Positions 11,986 to 24,395 of a stretch of DNA of 64,000 nucleotides are shown here, piece by piece (positions within the stretch are counted from its first letter, which is position 1; each line of letters begins with the position of its first letter). This DNA comes from Chlorocebus sabaeus. Its lineage: Eukaryota > Chordata > Mammalia > Primates > Cercopithecidae. Both the position numbers and the translations under genes were made by a program. Under the pieces are notes generated by a model. That model was not told where the DNA came from, did no database searches, and was given only the letters and a program-made list of their open reading frames with translations. The stretch covers positions 128,690,163 to 128,754,162 of the forward strand of contig NC_132914.1 of the NCBI RefSeq assembly GCF_047675955.1, in the 5' to 3' direction.

Positions 11986-13019
11986 CCCAGAGAAATAAAT
12001 GGTGCTCGCATGGCCTTCCCTCTCCTCTGCCTGTAGTTCTTCCATCATGAATGTCAGTAGGAAGCCACTGCAGATCCTGGAGCAGGGGCTGTGCATGCTG
12101 CATCTTGTACACGTATTCCCTTCTCCCCTGCCCTGTAGAAAAGCACCCTTGACTTTCACCCTCCCAGGACAGGGCAACAGCGCCCACTGCCTGCATGACC
12201 AGGATCTGCGGGACTGGCTGCCCTCTGAGGATAGCTCCTCCCTTCTAAAGCCAAGGATACATCCCCATTAACCACAGGGAGGGTGTTCTCTGCTATAGGC
12301 AGGGAGGGGACTGTTTATAGACTGAGAGTTCCTGCTAGTTTATGTCATCAATAAAATGCTGCAATTACACAAAGCTATAATAAAGAAGCTCTTAACCTTA
12401 TTGTGTTGGAAAATTTTTCCAGCGATCTACTGAGGAGATGCGATAAAATCATAAACTCTCTGCCACTCATGTGACAAACATCACACTAGATAAGAGATAT
12501 TCTGCCTTCAGGGAAATGGACACTATTTTATTTCTACTTTAAAAATAATTTTAATTAACAGAGATGCATGAACACATTCCTAGTCCACCATCTTGGGAAA
12601 CTAATTTTCAGTTGCACACCAGTGTAAGAACATTTTCTCCTCTAAAGCTAACCCGTAACTCCTCCAATTTAACCACACCTCACAAAACCCCTGTAGCCTG
12701 TGGCCTCTGTGGCGAACCTGTGCCACCCTGTGCGGTGTTCTTACAAACACACTGATGCATGCACAGCAGCCTATGGAGCATCTGACAACACAACGAAGAT
12801 CTATCTGCTGACATTTTTCCACCCAACAAGGCCTCACTGGCGATGCTCTGGCTGTGATATTGGGCTGCAGTTTTGCCAGAAGTTACTACTGGGGAAACTG
12901 GGTAAAAGTTGCAAAAGGTCCTGTATTACTTCTTACAACAGCACATGAATCTACAATTTTCTCAAAGTTTGAATTGAATATATGTAATCTTTCATTGTTT
13001 ACACACATGTATTTGACTG
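11986..13019. other. Unassigned DNA
   Basis: Nothing recognisable. Short frames at 12,564-13,054 overlap antisense frames and show no domain. Confidence 0.45.
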
Positions 13020-13690
13020 GCCTGAAATGTGTGCTTGGTTCATTGGGCCTGTGAGTCAGGCACAATCAAAACCCTGCATTCCCCTGGCCACTTATAGGAA
13101 CAGAGATGGATGTGTGACCCACATCAGACCTTTGGGAGACAAGGAAACTAAAATTTGAAACTCAGAGGAGGTTTTGAAGGACTCCCCTTCCAGCAGGGTT
13201 CCTGGGAGGCTGAGACGCAAGCCTCACGATCCCTAGAAGATAACTTGACACCACAGTGAGGGATTCTGTCTGAGGATGCAGCTAATACAGAGGAAGCACA
13301 GTAAGAGGCAACAAGAGAGAATTCTGGAGATCTCCTGGATTCAGCCATGCCTGAAGAGAAACTATCCCTGGGTGGTTATTTGCATCAACAAACAATGGTG
13401 TGTAAGCCAATTCTAGAGATTTCTGCCACTTAGAACTGAAAATAAATTCTCATTATACTGTTGCAGCTCCATCACCAACATGAAGTAGAGCTAAGAAGGG
13501 CAAAGAGCCAGCCTTCAGAGACCTAAGGTGATCTAGATCCAGCCATGCCTGAAGCCGACATACCTATGGATGGTTATATGTCAAAAAACTGTCCTTCTTA
13601 CTCAAGCCAGTTTGAGTTGAGATTTCTGCCACCTACAATGGAAAAAGTCCTGATTACCCTGCTGTATCACAGTGATTTACATATAGTTAG
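13020..13690 (+). repeat. Ancient LTR-like repeat with duplicated 3' part
   Basis: The 3' text 'ccagccatgcctgaagc' and 'cagtttgagttgagatttctg' matches an old LTR-like mammalian repeat related to the 8,695 segment. The phrase 'cagccatgcctgaag' occurs twice, near 13,342 and 13,539. Each is followed by 'gatttctgccac', so the 3' portion is present in two diverged copies about 197 bp apart. Confidence 0.5.
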
Positions 13691-15590
13691 CCTCAGTGAA
13701 TACTTGGTGAATAATTGAATAAAAGGAAGAATGCAAATGAACACGTTTGACTACTGCAAGACGCACTCTTGCTGAGCACTTAAGCGAGGACAGAAAACGG
13801 CTCTGGAAGGTCCCAGCAGATGCTATCGGCAGGTGGGAGGCTCAGGACTGGTGACCTCGGAGATGACCCGTGAGCAGGGACTTTACACAGGGGATGTTTC
13901 TATGGCGGGGACTCCAGACAAGCAGGCAACAGGAGCGAAGGCGCTGGGGCTGGCGTGGAGGACAGCAGGGAGTTTGGGCACCAGGGCAGAGGGTGTGTGA
14001 GGGTGAGAGGAGGATGAAATGGGTGGGGTAGAGGCCTGAGTATCCTGGTGAGGGGCACATCTGCACCATGGTCCAAGGAAAGAGGGGTCACTGCAGGTGC
14101 TTCAGCCATGAAGGGACAATGCAGGGATCTGCGTGGAAAGCTGAGAAGGCAAAGGCGGCTTGTGAGGTGAGGATCAGCCAGCACAGCAACCTGTCACTGA
14201 CCCTGGGGTAGACCATGAGAGGGAGTAGGGTGCCCAGCTCACAGGCCACAGCGGGGACTGAAGCCATGGGAGAGATGCAGCCACTGCAGAGGGGGGCGCC
14301 CTGGGTCCTCCTGCCCCCACTCTCCACCACAGCCCCCAACCGCTAATCCAGGCAGAAATCAGCCCAGTCAGAGCCTGGGAAATGCAGCCCAAGGGGGTGA
14401 GCCCAGAGACTCATGGGAAGGGGGATGAAGGGGCCTGAGGACAAGCAGGCCCAGGGCAGCCCCCATGTCCCTCCAGACCAACCCTGAGTCCCAGAGACTT
14501 CCAGAAGCCCCTCATGGTGCTGCTCTGAAAACCCTACTCTTCAGGAATGAGACAGTCGGCCCTTACAGAAGCATCATTCCTCATCAGAGCAACAGGAAAT
14601 GTAGTTAAATAATCAAAACTCAATCTCTTTTAGTCTGGACATAAATAATGAGATTTTACAGAATTCTAATTTCAAGTACAATATATTGCACAATTACTAT
14701 CCCTCTAGTGCAATTTTATTCCTCTGAAATGGAATCACAGATAGATTTGGCCTGGGTATAAATCTGCGTTTACAGCTGGATCATGGGCACAGGCTGATGT
14801 CCCCTGTCTCTGTGCCCAGTCCCCTGCTGCTGCACAAATGGCACGTATTACATTGTGCCAACCTGGGTCTCAGCAGGTAGCCTGAGACGCCCTGTGGAGG
14901 GCGAAAGTGCCCCCAGCAAACACACTGCCCATGGTCCTGCACTGGGCTCTAGCAGCCCCAGCTGAAAAGCCATTAGCATTTGATCCACATCGATCTGTGG
15001 CCCTCAGCAAGTGGGCCGAGGGACCCTCCCCGACAGAGGCTGGAACGCCTGCATTTCATCTGGCCTGGAGCCGTGACACTCATTACAGGACCCATTCTCC
15101 AGAACCCCAAGGTCATGGGCTTGTGGATATTCAATTTCACTTTCAAGGTCTAGTGGTGAGCGAGGGACCAAAGTCAGGCAGGCTCGGCTCCTTCCCGCAG
15201 ATCCAGGGAAACAAGAAAGGAGATGTTCTGGGGTGAAGTCACCCCAGCCCTGCTTGTGTCTTTGTGGTTCTGTGCGCTTGTGTAGATGGTTGTTTCTGGG
15301 TTTGTGTGTGTGCGTGTGTGTCTCAGTTTCACCTGCAGGTGTGTGTGTCTGGGTCTTTTCACAGGTTTTGCGTGTTTGTCTGGTCAGAGATGTGTTTTCT
15401 CTGGATATGCGCTGGCCTCCTGTCTCGCCCCTCTGCAGTCCAGCAGCAGAATGGATAAAGGATGAACCCGATCATCTCACTCCCTGGTCACATCCCTCCC
15501 ATGGCTTCTGTACCATCTAGTTCTCTGCTGTAACCACAGAAGCCCACCCCCCAGCTGCATTAAGCAGGAGGAGCTCATTACAGATCACGC
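13691..15590. other. Unassigned DNA with a GT-rich patch
   Basis: Mostly GC-moderate sequence without recognisable genes or repeats. A short GT-rich stretch lies near 15,299-15,326. Confidence 0.45.
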
Positions 15591-15599
15591 TTCTCCAAC

Positions 15600-15750
15600 T
15601 CCCATTACACACAAATCCCCAGGGGTCTTGATAAAATGCAGGCCCCAACCAGCAGGTCTGGGCTGGGGTATGAGATGGTGCATTTCCAATGAGACCCAGG
15701 GGAAGCGGATTCCTTGGGGCCAGTGTGGACATCAGGAAGGTCCCAACCCT
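15600..15750 (+). mobile_element. MER5-like hAT MITE fragment
   Basis: The order 'aatccccaggggtcttgat', 'aaaatgcagg', 'cagcaggtctgggctggggt', 'gcatttccaatgag' follows MER5A/B. Diverged and partial. Confidence 0.6.
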
Positions 15751-15984
15751 TTGTGGGGGCAGAGACTCAGTGGCTACAAGTGTCCAGCCCACACCAGGGG
15801 CTGCTCCAAGGAAGGCCACTCAACCTGACCCCACAGCTCACCCTGCTGGCCCCGGGAGGGGATATCAACCTTCTTCTTTCCCACTCCCACTGAGTCCACC
15901 AGCCCCGCCAGCCCCAGTGCCCACACAGGGATCCACCCAGCTGCCATCTTCCTCCAGTTCTTTTCCTAGGCAAAGGCTCATGGG

Positions 15985-16085
15985 AGGTTTCTGATTGGTT
16001 GAGCCTGAATCACATGACCGGGCTCAGGTCACATGAGGGACCTGGCTGCAAGCAATCCTGGGAAATGGAGTCTGGTTTCCCCTTG
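15985..16085 (+). repeat. ATTGG-type ancient repeat fragment
   Basis: 'tttctgattggttgagcctg' followed by 'aatcacatgaccgggctc' resembles the 8,695 and 27,418 segments. Short and uncertain. Confidence 0.35.
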
Positions 16086-16249
16086 GAACTGTGAGAGACA
16101 CCATGAGGGATGTGTGCCCATAGGAAGGGCGCTCACAGGGACCATCAGAGGCCACAAAACGCCCATGGCAGCTTCACCCAAATCCTGAACTCAGAGACCA
16201 TGGGCCTGAACTCGGCCCATCCCCATGGGCTTGGTCTAGAATATTCTCC

Positions 16250-16325
16250 CCCCACATCTCTATCCAGGCCTCAGCCCGAATGTCACCTCCTCAGAGAGCT
16301 TTCCTGAGCATTCCAGTCATTTCAG
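16250..16325 (+). mobile_element. L2 LINE fragment
   Basis: 'cagcccgaatgtcacctcct', then 'cagagagctttcctgagca', is the characteristic L2 3' segment. Confidence 0.65.
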
Positions 16326-17449
16326 AACATGATACCCAAATCCAAGGCTGCAGCACTGAGAAAACTGCCCAGAAGGTTCCCCAATGCCCCACCCCCTTTC
16401 AACACAAAACTAAAATGACTTTCCTGGGCCAGCCCAGTGAGGCACCATGATGCCAGTGGATCTGGCCCACGGATGCTCCCAGGCATCTCCCAAACAGAGG
16501 CAGGGTCCTCCCAGAAGAAGGTGTTCTGGAGATGAAGCTGAGTCTGTGCTGCTAACTGTGTCCACGTGCGCGGCTCCTTCAGAGGTCTGGTTTCTTTGCC
16601 AGTGCCCTTCTCCGCTGGCGTGGTCAGTGTTCTTGGCCCCAGCATTTAACAAGAATCCATTGTCCATGCATGACACTTTTAAAGGGTCTTCCCCTGACCC
16701 AACACAAATGCTGTTGGCAATGCAGGTGCCCAGGGTGGGGAGGAAGCCTTGGGATTGGGGTCTGTGGGGTCTGTCTGCCTGCCTGATTGCCTGAAGCAGG
16801 GTGAAGGAAATACTCTTCCGTATTTGAACGGCAAATCATTTCTCCATGCTCAAAGAAATAAGTCCAGTAATTCAGAGAAGGAAGGAAGATAGAGGCCAGT
16901 GGTGCTGGGCACGCTGGGGCTCTCAGCTGCTGCCTGTTGTGGGAGGGGCTGTGGAGAACACAGTGAGTCCATCCCCACAGCCACTCTCAGGAACGGCAGA
17001 ACCACCATCTGACATCTCCTGCACGAACTGGAGACCTCTAGCCAGTGTGTCTCCAGGAAGGGCACTGGCTCTGGCAGGATGTATCCAGGGGCCTGGAGCC
17101 CCTCTGTGTGCAAAGAATGGATCACACTTGAAGAGCATGGAAAGTGGGTGGAAGAGATGCCTGCTGGGACTGAGCCACAGGGACAACTGGCGTGGTGCTG
17201 GATGCTAAGAGACTGCTGGGGGCTCCCCTCATTTGTCCATGCACTCCCTCCCTCACTAGGTTTGGGTAAAGTGAGCCACGGCTCGGTAATGTGGAGGATG
17301 GAATGGATGGGGCTGGGGAGAGAAAGAGAAGGGAGTGGACAGAGGAGGAAGTCGCAGCATCACCCAGGTGAGTGGAAAGTAAGTCTGGAGGCAGCTGGGA
17401 GCCATGAAGATGGAAGCCAGAGATGGGGAGGGGGAAGATGAGGGCAGAG
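16326..17449. other. Unassigned DNA
   Basis: Several overlapping frames on both strands, none recognisable, with no named repeat. Confidence 0.45.
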
Positions 17450-18235
17450 CTGTTGGTGATATGGGAGTAGGGCACTGGGCAGGGAAGGGCATGGTCCATT
17501 TAAATGACATGGAAGTGGGGAAGTGCTGGGTAGAGAAGGGCATGGTCCCCGGCCCCATGGAACTAGGTGAGGACAGGCATTTCCTGCCCAAATGTTGCAT
17601 TTCCCAAGACCACCCTGGCCTGCCATGCCCCCATCCTGTGCCTACAAAAACCCAAGACCCTAGCAAGGCAGACACACAAGTGGCTGGACGTTGAGAGGAG
17701 CACATCAGCGGAGAAACACACGGGTGGCTGGACGTCAAGAGGAACGCACTGACAAGCACCGGCAAATGCGGAGTTTGGCTGGGGCAGTTAGAGGACAGCC
17801 CAGACCCCAAGTGGCCCAACTCCAGGGGAAAACCATCTCCCTTCTGGCTGCCCCATCTGCTGAGAGCTACTTCCACTCAATAAAACCTCGCACTCATTCT
17901 CCAAGACCACATGTGATTTGATTCTTCTGGTACACCCAGGCCAAGAACCCTGGGACACAGAAAGCCCTCTGTCCTTGCGATAAGGCCGGGGTCTAACTGC
18001 GCTGACTGACACAAGCCACCTACAGACAGCTAAACTAAAGAGCACCCTGGGACACATACCCACTGCAGCTTCAGCTGTAAACACTCTCCCCTAGACACTG
18101 CCGCGGGGTTGGAGCCCCACAGCCTGCCCGTCTCTCTGCTCCCCTAGAGGTTCAAGCAGCAGGGCGCTGAAGAAGCGAGCCACTCCCCCATCGCACACCT
18201 GCGAGGGGGACAAGGGAACCTTTCCCGTCTTACTG
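17450..18235 (+). mobile_element. ERV1-class solo LTR (family uncertain), limits approximate
   Basis: Contains the U3/R hallmarks of a primate gammaretrovirus-like LTR. A TATA-like 'tgcctacaaaaaccc' near 17,640 is followed by a degenerate repeated segment ('gtggctggacgt' at about 17,680 and 17,724). There is a polyadenylation signal in 'ccactcaataaaacctcg' near 17,880, then 'gattcttctggtacaccc'. The edges are not clean, no internal viral genes are present, and no target duplication was found. I recognise the type but cannot name the family with confidence. Confidence 0.6.
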
Positions 18236-19160
18236 GGATGATGGAGGAGTCAGAGGTCACCCAGTGTTGAGCTTAACGGAACTAAAGGTCAAAGCATAAA
18301 GGACAGATGAATCTCAGTTCTAAAAGTAAGACTCTCTTTTTCCTGCCTATGAGCTTCATATCAGAATAGATGTCTCTTTAGTTGGTTAACTGAATAAAGC
18401 TGGGGAAAGTGGCAAATCCTGAAAAAAATAAGATCTATACTTCTTTAAAATATTTTCACACAATGCATGGAACTGTACAATTGTTTGTCAATGTTTTCAG
18501 TATGGGTTTCGTAACTGAGGTCTACTCACTTTCTCTTCCATCAACCACAGCCACAGTATGGTACTCAGGAATCAGAGTTTTAGGGGGTTTTGTTCATGTT
18601 TTTAAACAAAGCAACTAAACCAATAATTCCACTACAAAATTCTCCAATAATTATACCTAGTTCTCTACGGTTGCTTTAGCTACACTTAAAACAAAAGAAC
18701 TTTTTTTAGTGTGTCTATTAAGTAAACACACTTAAACACACTAAGTATTAAGTAATTTACTTAATTAAGCAATTAAGTAAATTGCTTTCAATTTAGTTTT
18801 CATAGAAATAACCCTATTTTGCCCTCTTATCTCATTGACTTATGATGCTTTCTTGAAGCACCTAAATTCAGTAACACACACAACTGGCATAAGCAAGTTA
18901 GGAATTAGACACGCTGACTCCTGGCCGACCAGTACCTTCCCTGGTAGGAACAGACGTGGCTGGGAATGGAGAGGGACTGACCCCATACACGGTCACATGC
19001 CCTGGGCTGTGGTCAGCATGTGCAGAGGGAACAGAAAGTCAATGTGGGGGGGGTTGCTATGTGAATATCGACCAAGGAACCCTCCACTAAGTTATTATTA
19101 TATGGTACACAGTGGGATCCTGCCACGCTCATGTGATTACTAAGTCCAAATGTATATACC
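18236..19160. other. Unassigned AT-rich DNA
   Basis: No recognisable element apart from the hairpin listed separately. The motif 'ttaagtaa' recurs three times between 18,718 and 18,780. Confidence 0.5.
18750..18787. repeat. AT-rich inverted repeat (17-bp arms, 4-nt loop)
   Basis: Left arm 'aagtaatttacttaatt' (18750-18766), loop 'aagc', right arm 'aattaagtaaattgctt' (18771-18787). Sixteen of 17 positions pair as Watson-Crick and the other is a T-G wobble. Confidence 0.8.
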
Positions 19161-19166
19161 CAAAAA

Positions 19167-19190
19167 CAGAGAGAGAGAGAGAGAGAGAGA
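19167..19190. repeat. (GA)n microsatellite
   Basis: Twelve GA units. Confidence 0.9.
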
Positions 19191-19589
19191 ATGAATGTAA
19201 TTTGAACTGTTCAGCTAATTCAAGTCAAGAAGCCCAATCCTCCAAATGGAGAGGAGCTGTCCCTCCTTTGTCTGTCCAGGGGCTGAACATCTCACCATCC
19301 AGAAACTGATCTTGATGTTTAAAATTAAGTTTTTCATTCAAAATAGCCCTATAAAAAGGAAGCTACTTCATCTGATACTGGACAGAAAACAAAAGCAAAA
19401 CACTGCAATCTGCTCTAATGCCAGGCAAATGGAGCTGTTCAAAGGCCCTGAGTGTAAACCTAATCCCTGAGTGATGTAAACCTAATCCGAGTGATGTAAA
19501 CCTGATCCCTGGCTCAACTGCGTTGTCCGTATTTTTAAAACCCCCGCATATTGTGTGTTACCATCCCACTGTGCCACATTCTGGGTGTT
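19191..19589. other. Unassigned DNA with a short 3-copy tandem repeat
   Basis: At 19,450-19,511 a unit of about 20 bp, 'gagtgatgtaaacctaatcc', occurs three times with small differences. The rest is unassigned. Confidence 0.6.
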
Positions 19590-19603
19590 AAGGACCCAAC
19601 TCA

Positions 19604-19892
19604 GGCCAGGCGCGGTGGCTCAAGCCTGTAATCCCAGCACTTTGGGAGGCCGAGATGGGCAGATCACGAGGTCAGGAGATCGAGACCATCCTGGCTAACA
19701 CGGTGAAACCCCGTCTCTACTAAAAAATACAAAAAACTAGCCGGGCGAGGTGGCGGGCGCCTGTAGTCCCAGTTACTCGGGAGGCTGAGGCAGGAGAATG
19801 GCGTAAACCCGGGAGGCGGAGCTTGCAGTGAGCTGAGATCCGGCCACTGCACTCCAGCCTGGGCGACAGAGTGAGACTCTGTCTCAAAAAAA

Positions 19893-19936
<44 letters not shown>
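19604..19936 (+). mobile_element. AluY, Old World monkey type, with exact target duplication
   Basis: Near-consensus full-length AluY. It carries 'ggctcaagcctgtaatccc', 'aaactagccgggcgagg', 'ggcgtaaacccggg' and 'gagatccggccactgc', changes I associate with cercopithecoid AluY lineages. It is flanked by identical 14-bp copies of 'aaggacccaactca' (19590-19603 and 19937-19950). The A-tail has grown into an AAT microsatellite (about 19,888-19,933). Confidence 0.95.
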
Positions 19937-19950
19937 AAGGACCCAACTCA

Positions 19951-20190
19951 GAGCGGGACAGACTTGTGTGGGAATCCTGGCTCTCTCCTTTGCTGGATGT
20001 GTGGCCTCTGCTGGATGTGTGGCCTTTGTCAACTGTACACCCTCTCTGCGCCTCAGTTTCCTCAAGTAAAATGTGGATGATAATAGCACGTACCTCACTA
20101 GGCGAAGATTAGATGAGATAATCCATCTAAGGCCTTTAGCACGAGGCCTGCCACACAGTAGGTGCACAATAAATGCTGTGGTTATTAACT
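19951..20190 (-). mobile_element. MIR SINE with internal tandem duplication
   Basis: Reverse-strand MIR with 'cagtttcctcaagtaaaatg', 'agatgagataatcc' and 'gtaggtgcacaataaatgctg'. Inside it 'gctggatgtgtggcct' is repeated in tandem (18-bp period, near 19,993-20,030). Confidence 0.8.
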
Positions 20191-20827
20191 TCAAGTTTAC
20201 AAGATGGACTCTGCAGTAAAGGATGCAGAAATGATTATTTAATTTGTCATGCCTTGTTCCAAGGCTTTTGTGAATAAAGCACTGCATTTGAAGGCTTTTG
20301 TCAAATACTTTCTCATCTTCCTCATTACTAGGACCCTGGATGCAAATATTTCTTCCTGTTGAATGTACATTTTTCTTCCTCTCCTGGCTGCATTAACCTG
20401 TCTTTTTTATCACTTCAGTCCTAATGCTTCAACCTAGACTTTAGAAGAATAACAGCAACAGGAAGTATCATTGCATTTTTTCCTTCAGATTAAAATTGAT
20501 TTTTTGATTTTATACAATCTTGCCTTTCACACATGCCTATGGGTCATTAACATTTACTCAGAACATCTGTTTCATTTCTATACCCCATTTCCTCTGCCTA
20601 CCAACTGGAAGAAAAATCTCCTGAGTTTTCCATCAACCCCCTTTAGGTGATTTTTGATTTATCCCCAAGTGAGAGCTGAAATTGCTCAGCCTTCCCCAGT
20701 GTTCCCTCAAGCTCTTACGTCAGCCAACAGCAGCTTTCTCTCCCTCCTCTTTGCCTTCTCTTTCTCACACTTGCTCACACAAAGCAAACTTAACCCCAAA
20801 TGCAAGGGGACATCTCTCTAGGATCTC
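20191..20827. other. Unassigned DNA
   Basis: AT-rich at first, with no recognisable element. Confidence 0.45.
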
Positions 20828-21163
20828 TGTCTTGGCCCAGGTTGCTATAAGAAAATATCACAGACCGGGTGGATGAGCAACAGCAATGTATTCCTCGCAG
20901 TTCTGGAGGCCAGAAGTCTGAGATCAGGGTGCCAGCAGGGTGAGGCTCTACCAGGTTGCAGACAGCAGACTTCTCACCATTCCCTTGTATGGTGGAAACC
21001 TGCCGGGGCCTCTTTTATAAGGGCACTAACCCTGCTCATGAGGATTCCACCTGCACGACCTCATCACTCCCCAAAAGGCCCCACCTCTTAATACGATCCC
21101 CACGGTGGTGGTTAGAATTTTAACTTACGAACCTAAAGAGACACAAACATTCAGTCCACTGCA
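20828..21163 (-). mobile_element. MaLR solo LTR (MST/MLT1A type)
   Basis: Reverse-strand copy: starts 'tgtcttggcccaggttgctata'-like text, contains 'cagttctggaggccagaag' and 'ataagggcactaaccctgc', and ends 'cattcagtccactgca'. This is the order of a reversed MaLR LTR. No clear 5-bp target duplication remains. Confidence 0.82.
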
Positions 21164-22194
21164 GAACCTAGTTTATAACACTGGGGCAAAGTCAAAATAA
21201 AATACGCCCCTCCTGGTATTCAGACGGTGCCGACTTCATCCTGCCACCATCCCACTTTCTCTGCTCCCCGAGCCTCTGACATGTGAGATGGTTTACAGGA
21301 CTTGATCTTCCCACTGATGCTCACACCGAGCATCCAGGGGAGGGCCTGGCCCACAATCCACACTCAGGAAAGATCAGGTGAAAGAATGAATGTCACAGAA
21401 GTGGAGGACGGGCCCAGGTACCCAGAACCATTCCGTCATGTCCTTGTCACAGACACAGACTTGTACACAGGCTCCAAATCATCGTAAGCACTCAATGTGG
21501 GCTCTTTCCAGGAAGTCGTCACCTGCCACAGGTCACAGACAATGTTCTAGGATCCACACCAGAGCTGGTACAGCTGGTGATCACCAGGGAAGCTGAGAGA
21601 AATTGCCCAACTACTCTATAAATAATGGTGTGTGATTCAGACCTGCCAGTGAAAAAACAAGACCCCCTCCCTGAGAACCTTTCAAAAGCATAAGATCACA
21701 GCAAGCAAAGCGCAGTTTCTTAAAATCAATCTTTCGATGTATCATTTCACAGTTAGGACACAAAAAGCACAAACACGACATTCTCGATAGAAAATAAAAA
21801 CATTTCAGCAGATCACACACTTTCCAACCTGTTCCTTTGCCCCAGCACTTCTAGGAAGCCGTTCTGCTGATCCTCTGCCAAGTCTGCTAAGCAAATGGCA
21901 GAATCAGTACTCTGCTAAGTGGGTAATTAGCTCTCAGGATTCCACTTCACAGTGGTGGTTATTCGGGGCTGACTCACCCTGTTCTCCCTTTCAGGATACT
22001 GGTGAACACTGCCAGCGTTCTCTCCTGGGCAGCTGGATACATCCTTCTCACCACATTTGTTTCTATTCTCCATCCTAAGGCCAACTCTCCCCACCCAATA
22101 CCTTGCACATACACCCCTGGCCTCAGGTGGAGCAGCCTTCCAGTCTCTGCAAGCTGAAGGGCAGCTTTCCTTTACTTCCAGAACCATAACCACC
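21164..22194. other. Unassigned DNA
   Basis: No gene or repeat recognised. Confidence 0.45.
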
Positions 22195-22787
22195 TGTATT
22201 ACATTCCCACTGCTGCCATAACAAATCACCACAAACTTACTGGCTTAGACAACACAGATATATTTTCTTGCAGTTCTGTAGGTCAGAAGTCTGATGTGGA
22301 CCTCACTGGACTAACATCAAGGTATCCACAGGCTGTGTTCCTTTCTGGAGCCCCTAGGGGAAGATCATCTGCTGGTGTACTCAGGTTGCTGGCAGAATTC
22401 CCTTGTGGTTATCGAACTGAGATCCCTGTTTCCTCGTTGGCTGGCTGGCTCAGGGCCTTCCCAACTTCAAGGGGCCATGTGCATGCCTTGGCACCCTCCT
22501 CTACCTACTGGGCCAGCAATAGGGTAAGGCTCTCAAACAATCTCCCTTGCTTCTGGCTCATCTCTCTGGCCAAGCTGGGAAAGTTATCCTATTTTAGGGA
22601 CTCACGTGATGACACAGGGCTCACCTGGACACTGGGCTCACCTGACAACCCAGGATGCTCTCCCGATCTCAGGGTCCAAACCCCTCATCTCATGTGCAAA
22701 GCCCTTTATCCTATGTGAGGTGACATATTCATAGGTTACAGAGATTAGGGTCTGGGCATATTTGGGGCCATTGTTCTGCCAAACACA
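22195..22787 (-). mobile_element. MLT1 MaLR solo LTR
   Basis: Reverse-strand MLT1: 'ctgccataacaaatcaccac', 'cttgcagttctgtaggtcag', 'cacaggctgtgttcctttc', then 'ttacagagattagggtctgg' and an end at 'ttctgccaaacaca'. The length of about 590 bp suggests a nearly complete LTR. Confidence 0.82.
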
Positions 22788-24009
22788 CCATGATGGACTT
22801 GAATCAAGGGTTGCTCAGAGCAGCAGCTGGGTGAGCTCGTCTAAGGACAGCGCAAAGCCAGGGTGAGAAGGGGGCTGTAGACTGAGCCCCAGGATCTTCA
22901 CCTTCCCACTCCTGCCTACGACTATGCTAATTTCACCACTGACACATTCCATTAGGGAAGGAATTGCAGTATTTTAATTGTCTATTAACCAGAATACCTT
23001 TGACAATTCCCAGGCATGGTCAAAAGTAAAGTTGAAGAAATCCATTTACTAGTGAGAAGCACACACTCTGCTAACTCACAAAGCACTGAAATAAATTTAA
23101 CTAAATTCTGCAATGAATTCACCATCAGCGCAAACCAAGCATGAAAATTTAATTCTTAAGAGGAACCTTTTAATAAAGTCATGTGTGACTGAAAATGAGG
23201 TGGCTAATGAAATTATTTTGAGGACAGTGTCTGAACATTTTACACACAAATCCTGCTCATTGGAAGTTATTTGAATATTCCATTGCCAACAGATGATAGA
23301 AAGAGAGATTTTCTAATGCTGTAAGGCAGGAATGAAAAGACCCACAGAAGACATCCGCAGTTTGGGGCGACTGAACTGATGGAATATTCACAGCCCGTCG
23401 TCCTGGGGCTGCCAAGGAAGAATTTAGATAATGTGACTCTCGAGATTTTACTGGTATTTTCCCAATTCTGGAATGTTTTCCTTTTATAAAATCCATGAGT
23501 CTACAGCAGTGCTGCCTTCATGTTCAGGCCAAAAACTGTAGATTTCATCCATTACCTCCCTCATCATCTCACACCCCATGTCTAATCTCCTGTAGGTCCT
23601 ACAAGGTCTGCCTCTAATATATATCATCTTAGTTTTTGCCCTCCAGGAACAAGCAGGCCTGGGACCAAGATTCAGGACTAGCAGTGTATTTGCTAGGTGA
23701 CCCCAGGAAACACTGGTAAGAGAAGGGAGAATGAGGCAGGATGAGGGGGCAGTTAGTAAACAATTTGTTTTCAAGTGTTACCTCTGGGGCAACCAGAGCT
23801 TTATCCCACTGGGAAATCTGAGAATCCAGGCGGGACATACGCCTCAGAGTTATCCTCCCCCCAAGGATGAGGGAGTTGGGGTACTGATATACCAATTCCC
23901 ATCAGTCATCAGTGGGAGGCTGTTCCTGGAGGGTGTCAAATGCCCGCACTCTCTGTTCGTCATGCAAGTGAGGGCGTGGTTGGAGGAAGGTTTGGAGAGT
24001 AATGGGCTT
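22788..24009. other. Unassigned DNA
   Basis: No recognisable repeat or gene. The block near 23,250-23,500 looks like unique sequence. Confidence 0.45.
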
Positions 24010-24138
24010 TGTTCACGACCTTGACTGTGATGACGGTTTCATGGGTGTGTGCATGTGTCAAACCTTATCAAGCTTTATCAAACTTAATGTGCAGATTATT
24101 ACATATCAATTACCCTTAATAAATGTGGTTTTGAAAAA
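24010..24138 (+). mobile_element. L1M 3' end fragment
   Basis: 'gacggtttcatgggtgtgtg', 'catgtgtcaaaccttatc' and 'catatcaattacccttaata' match the 3' end of old L1M elements. Confidence 0.7.
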
Positions 24139-24184
24139 ACCCCAAGGGCTTCTCATGGGAATCAGAATAGAAACCTAAACCCCT

Positions 24185-24395
24185 TACTTCAGGCTGCTGC
24201 TCCTCATAGGACCTGGCCCCACGTACATTGCTTTCCACATCTCTAATGAAAATTTCTCTTCTCTCCACACTCCAGCCCAGGTCCCACCTTAGCTCGTTTG
24301 TTCTTGCCATTTGCTCTTCCTGTAATACTTTTCCCCAACACCTCAGCTTCACTGAACTCCCAGAAAGCTTCCCTTGACCATTCTTTCTAAATTAG
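24185..24395 (+). mobile_element. L2 LINE fragment, first part
   Basis: 'aggacctggccccacgtac', 'cactccagcccaggtccc' and 'aaagcttcccttgaccattc' follow the L2 3' region. The element appears to resume at 24,640 after a CA-rich expansion. Confidence 0.7.

Noticed and set aside
17256..17876. 206-codon minus-strand frame
   Set aside because: It crosses the edge of an ERV LTR in antisense and has no domain.
19664..20287. 207-codon minus-strand frame
   Set aside because: It is antisense AluY plus its AAT tail and a MIR. Alu antisense frames of this kind are common and not genes.
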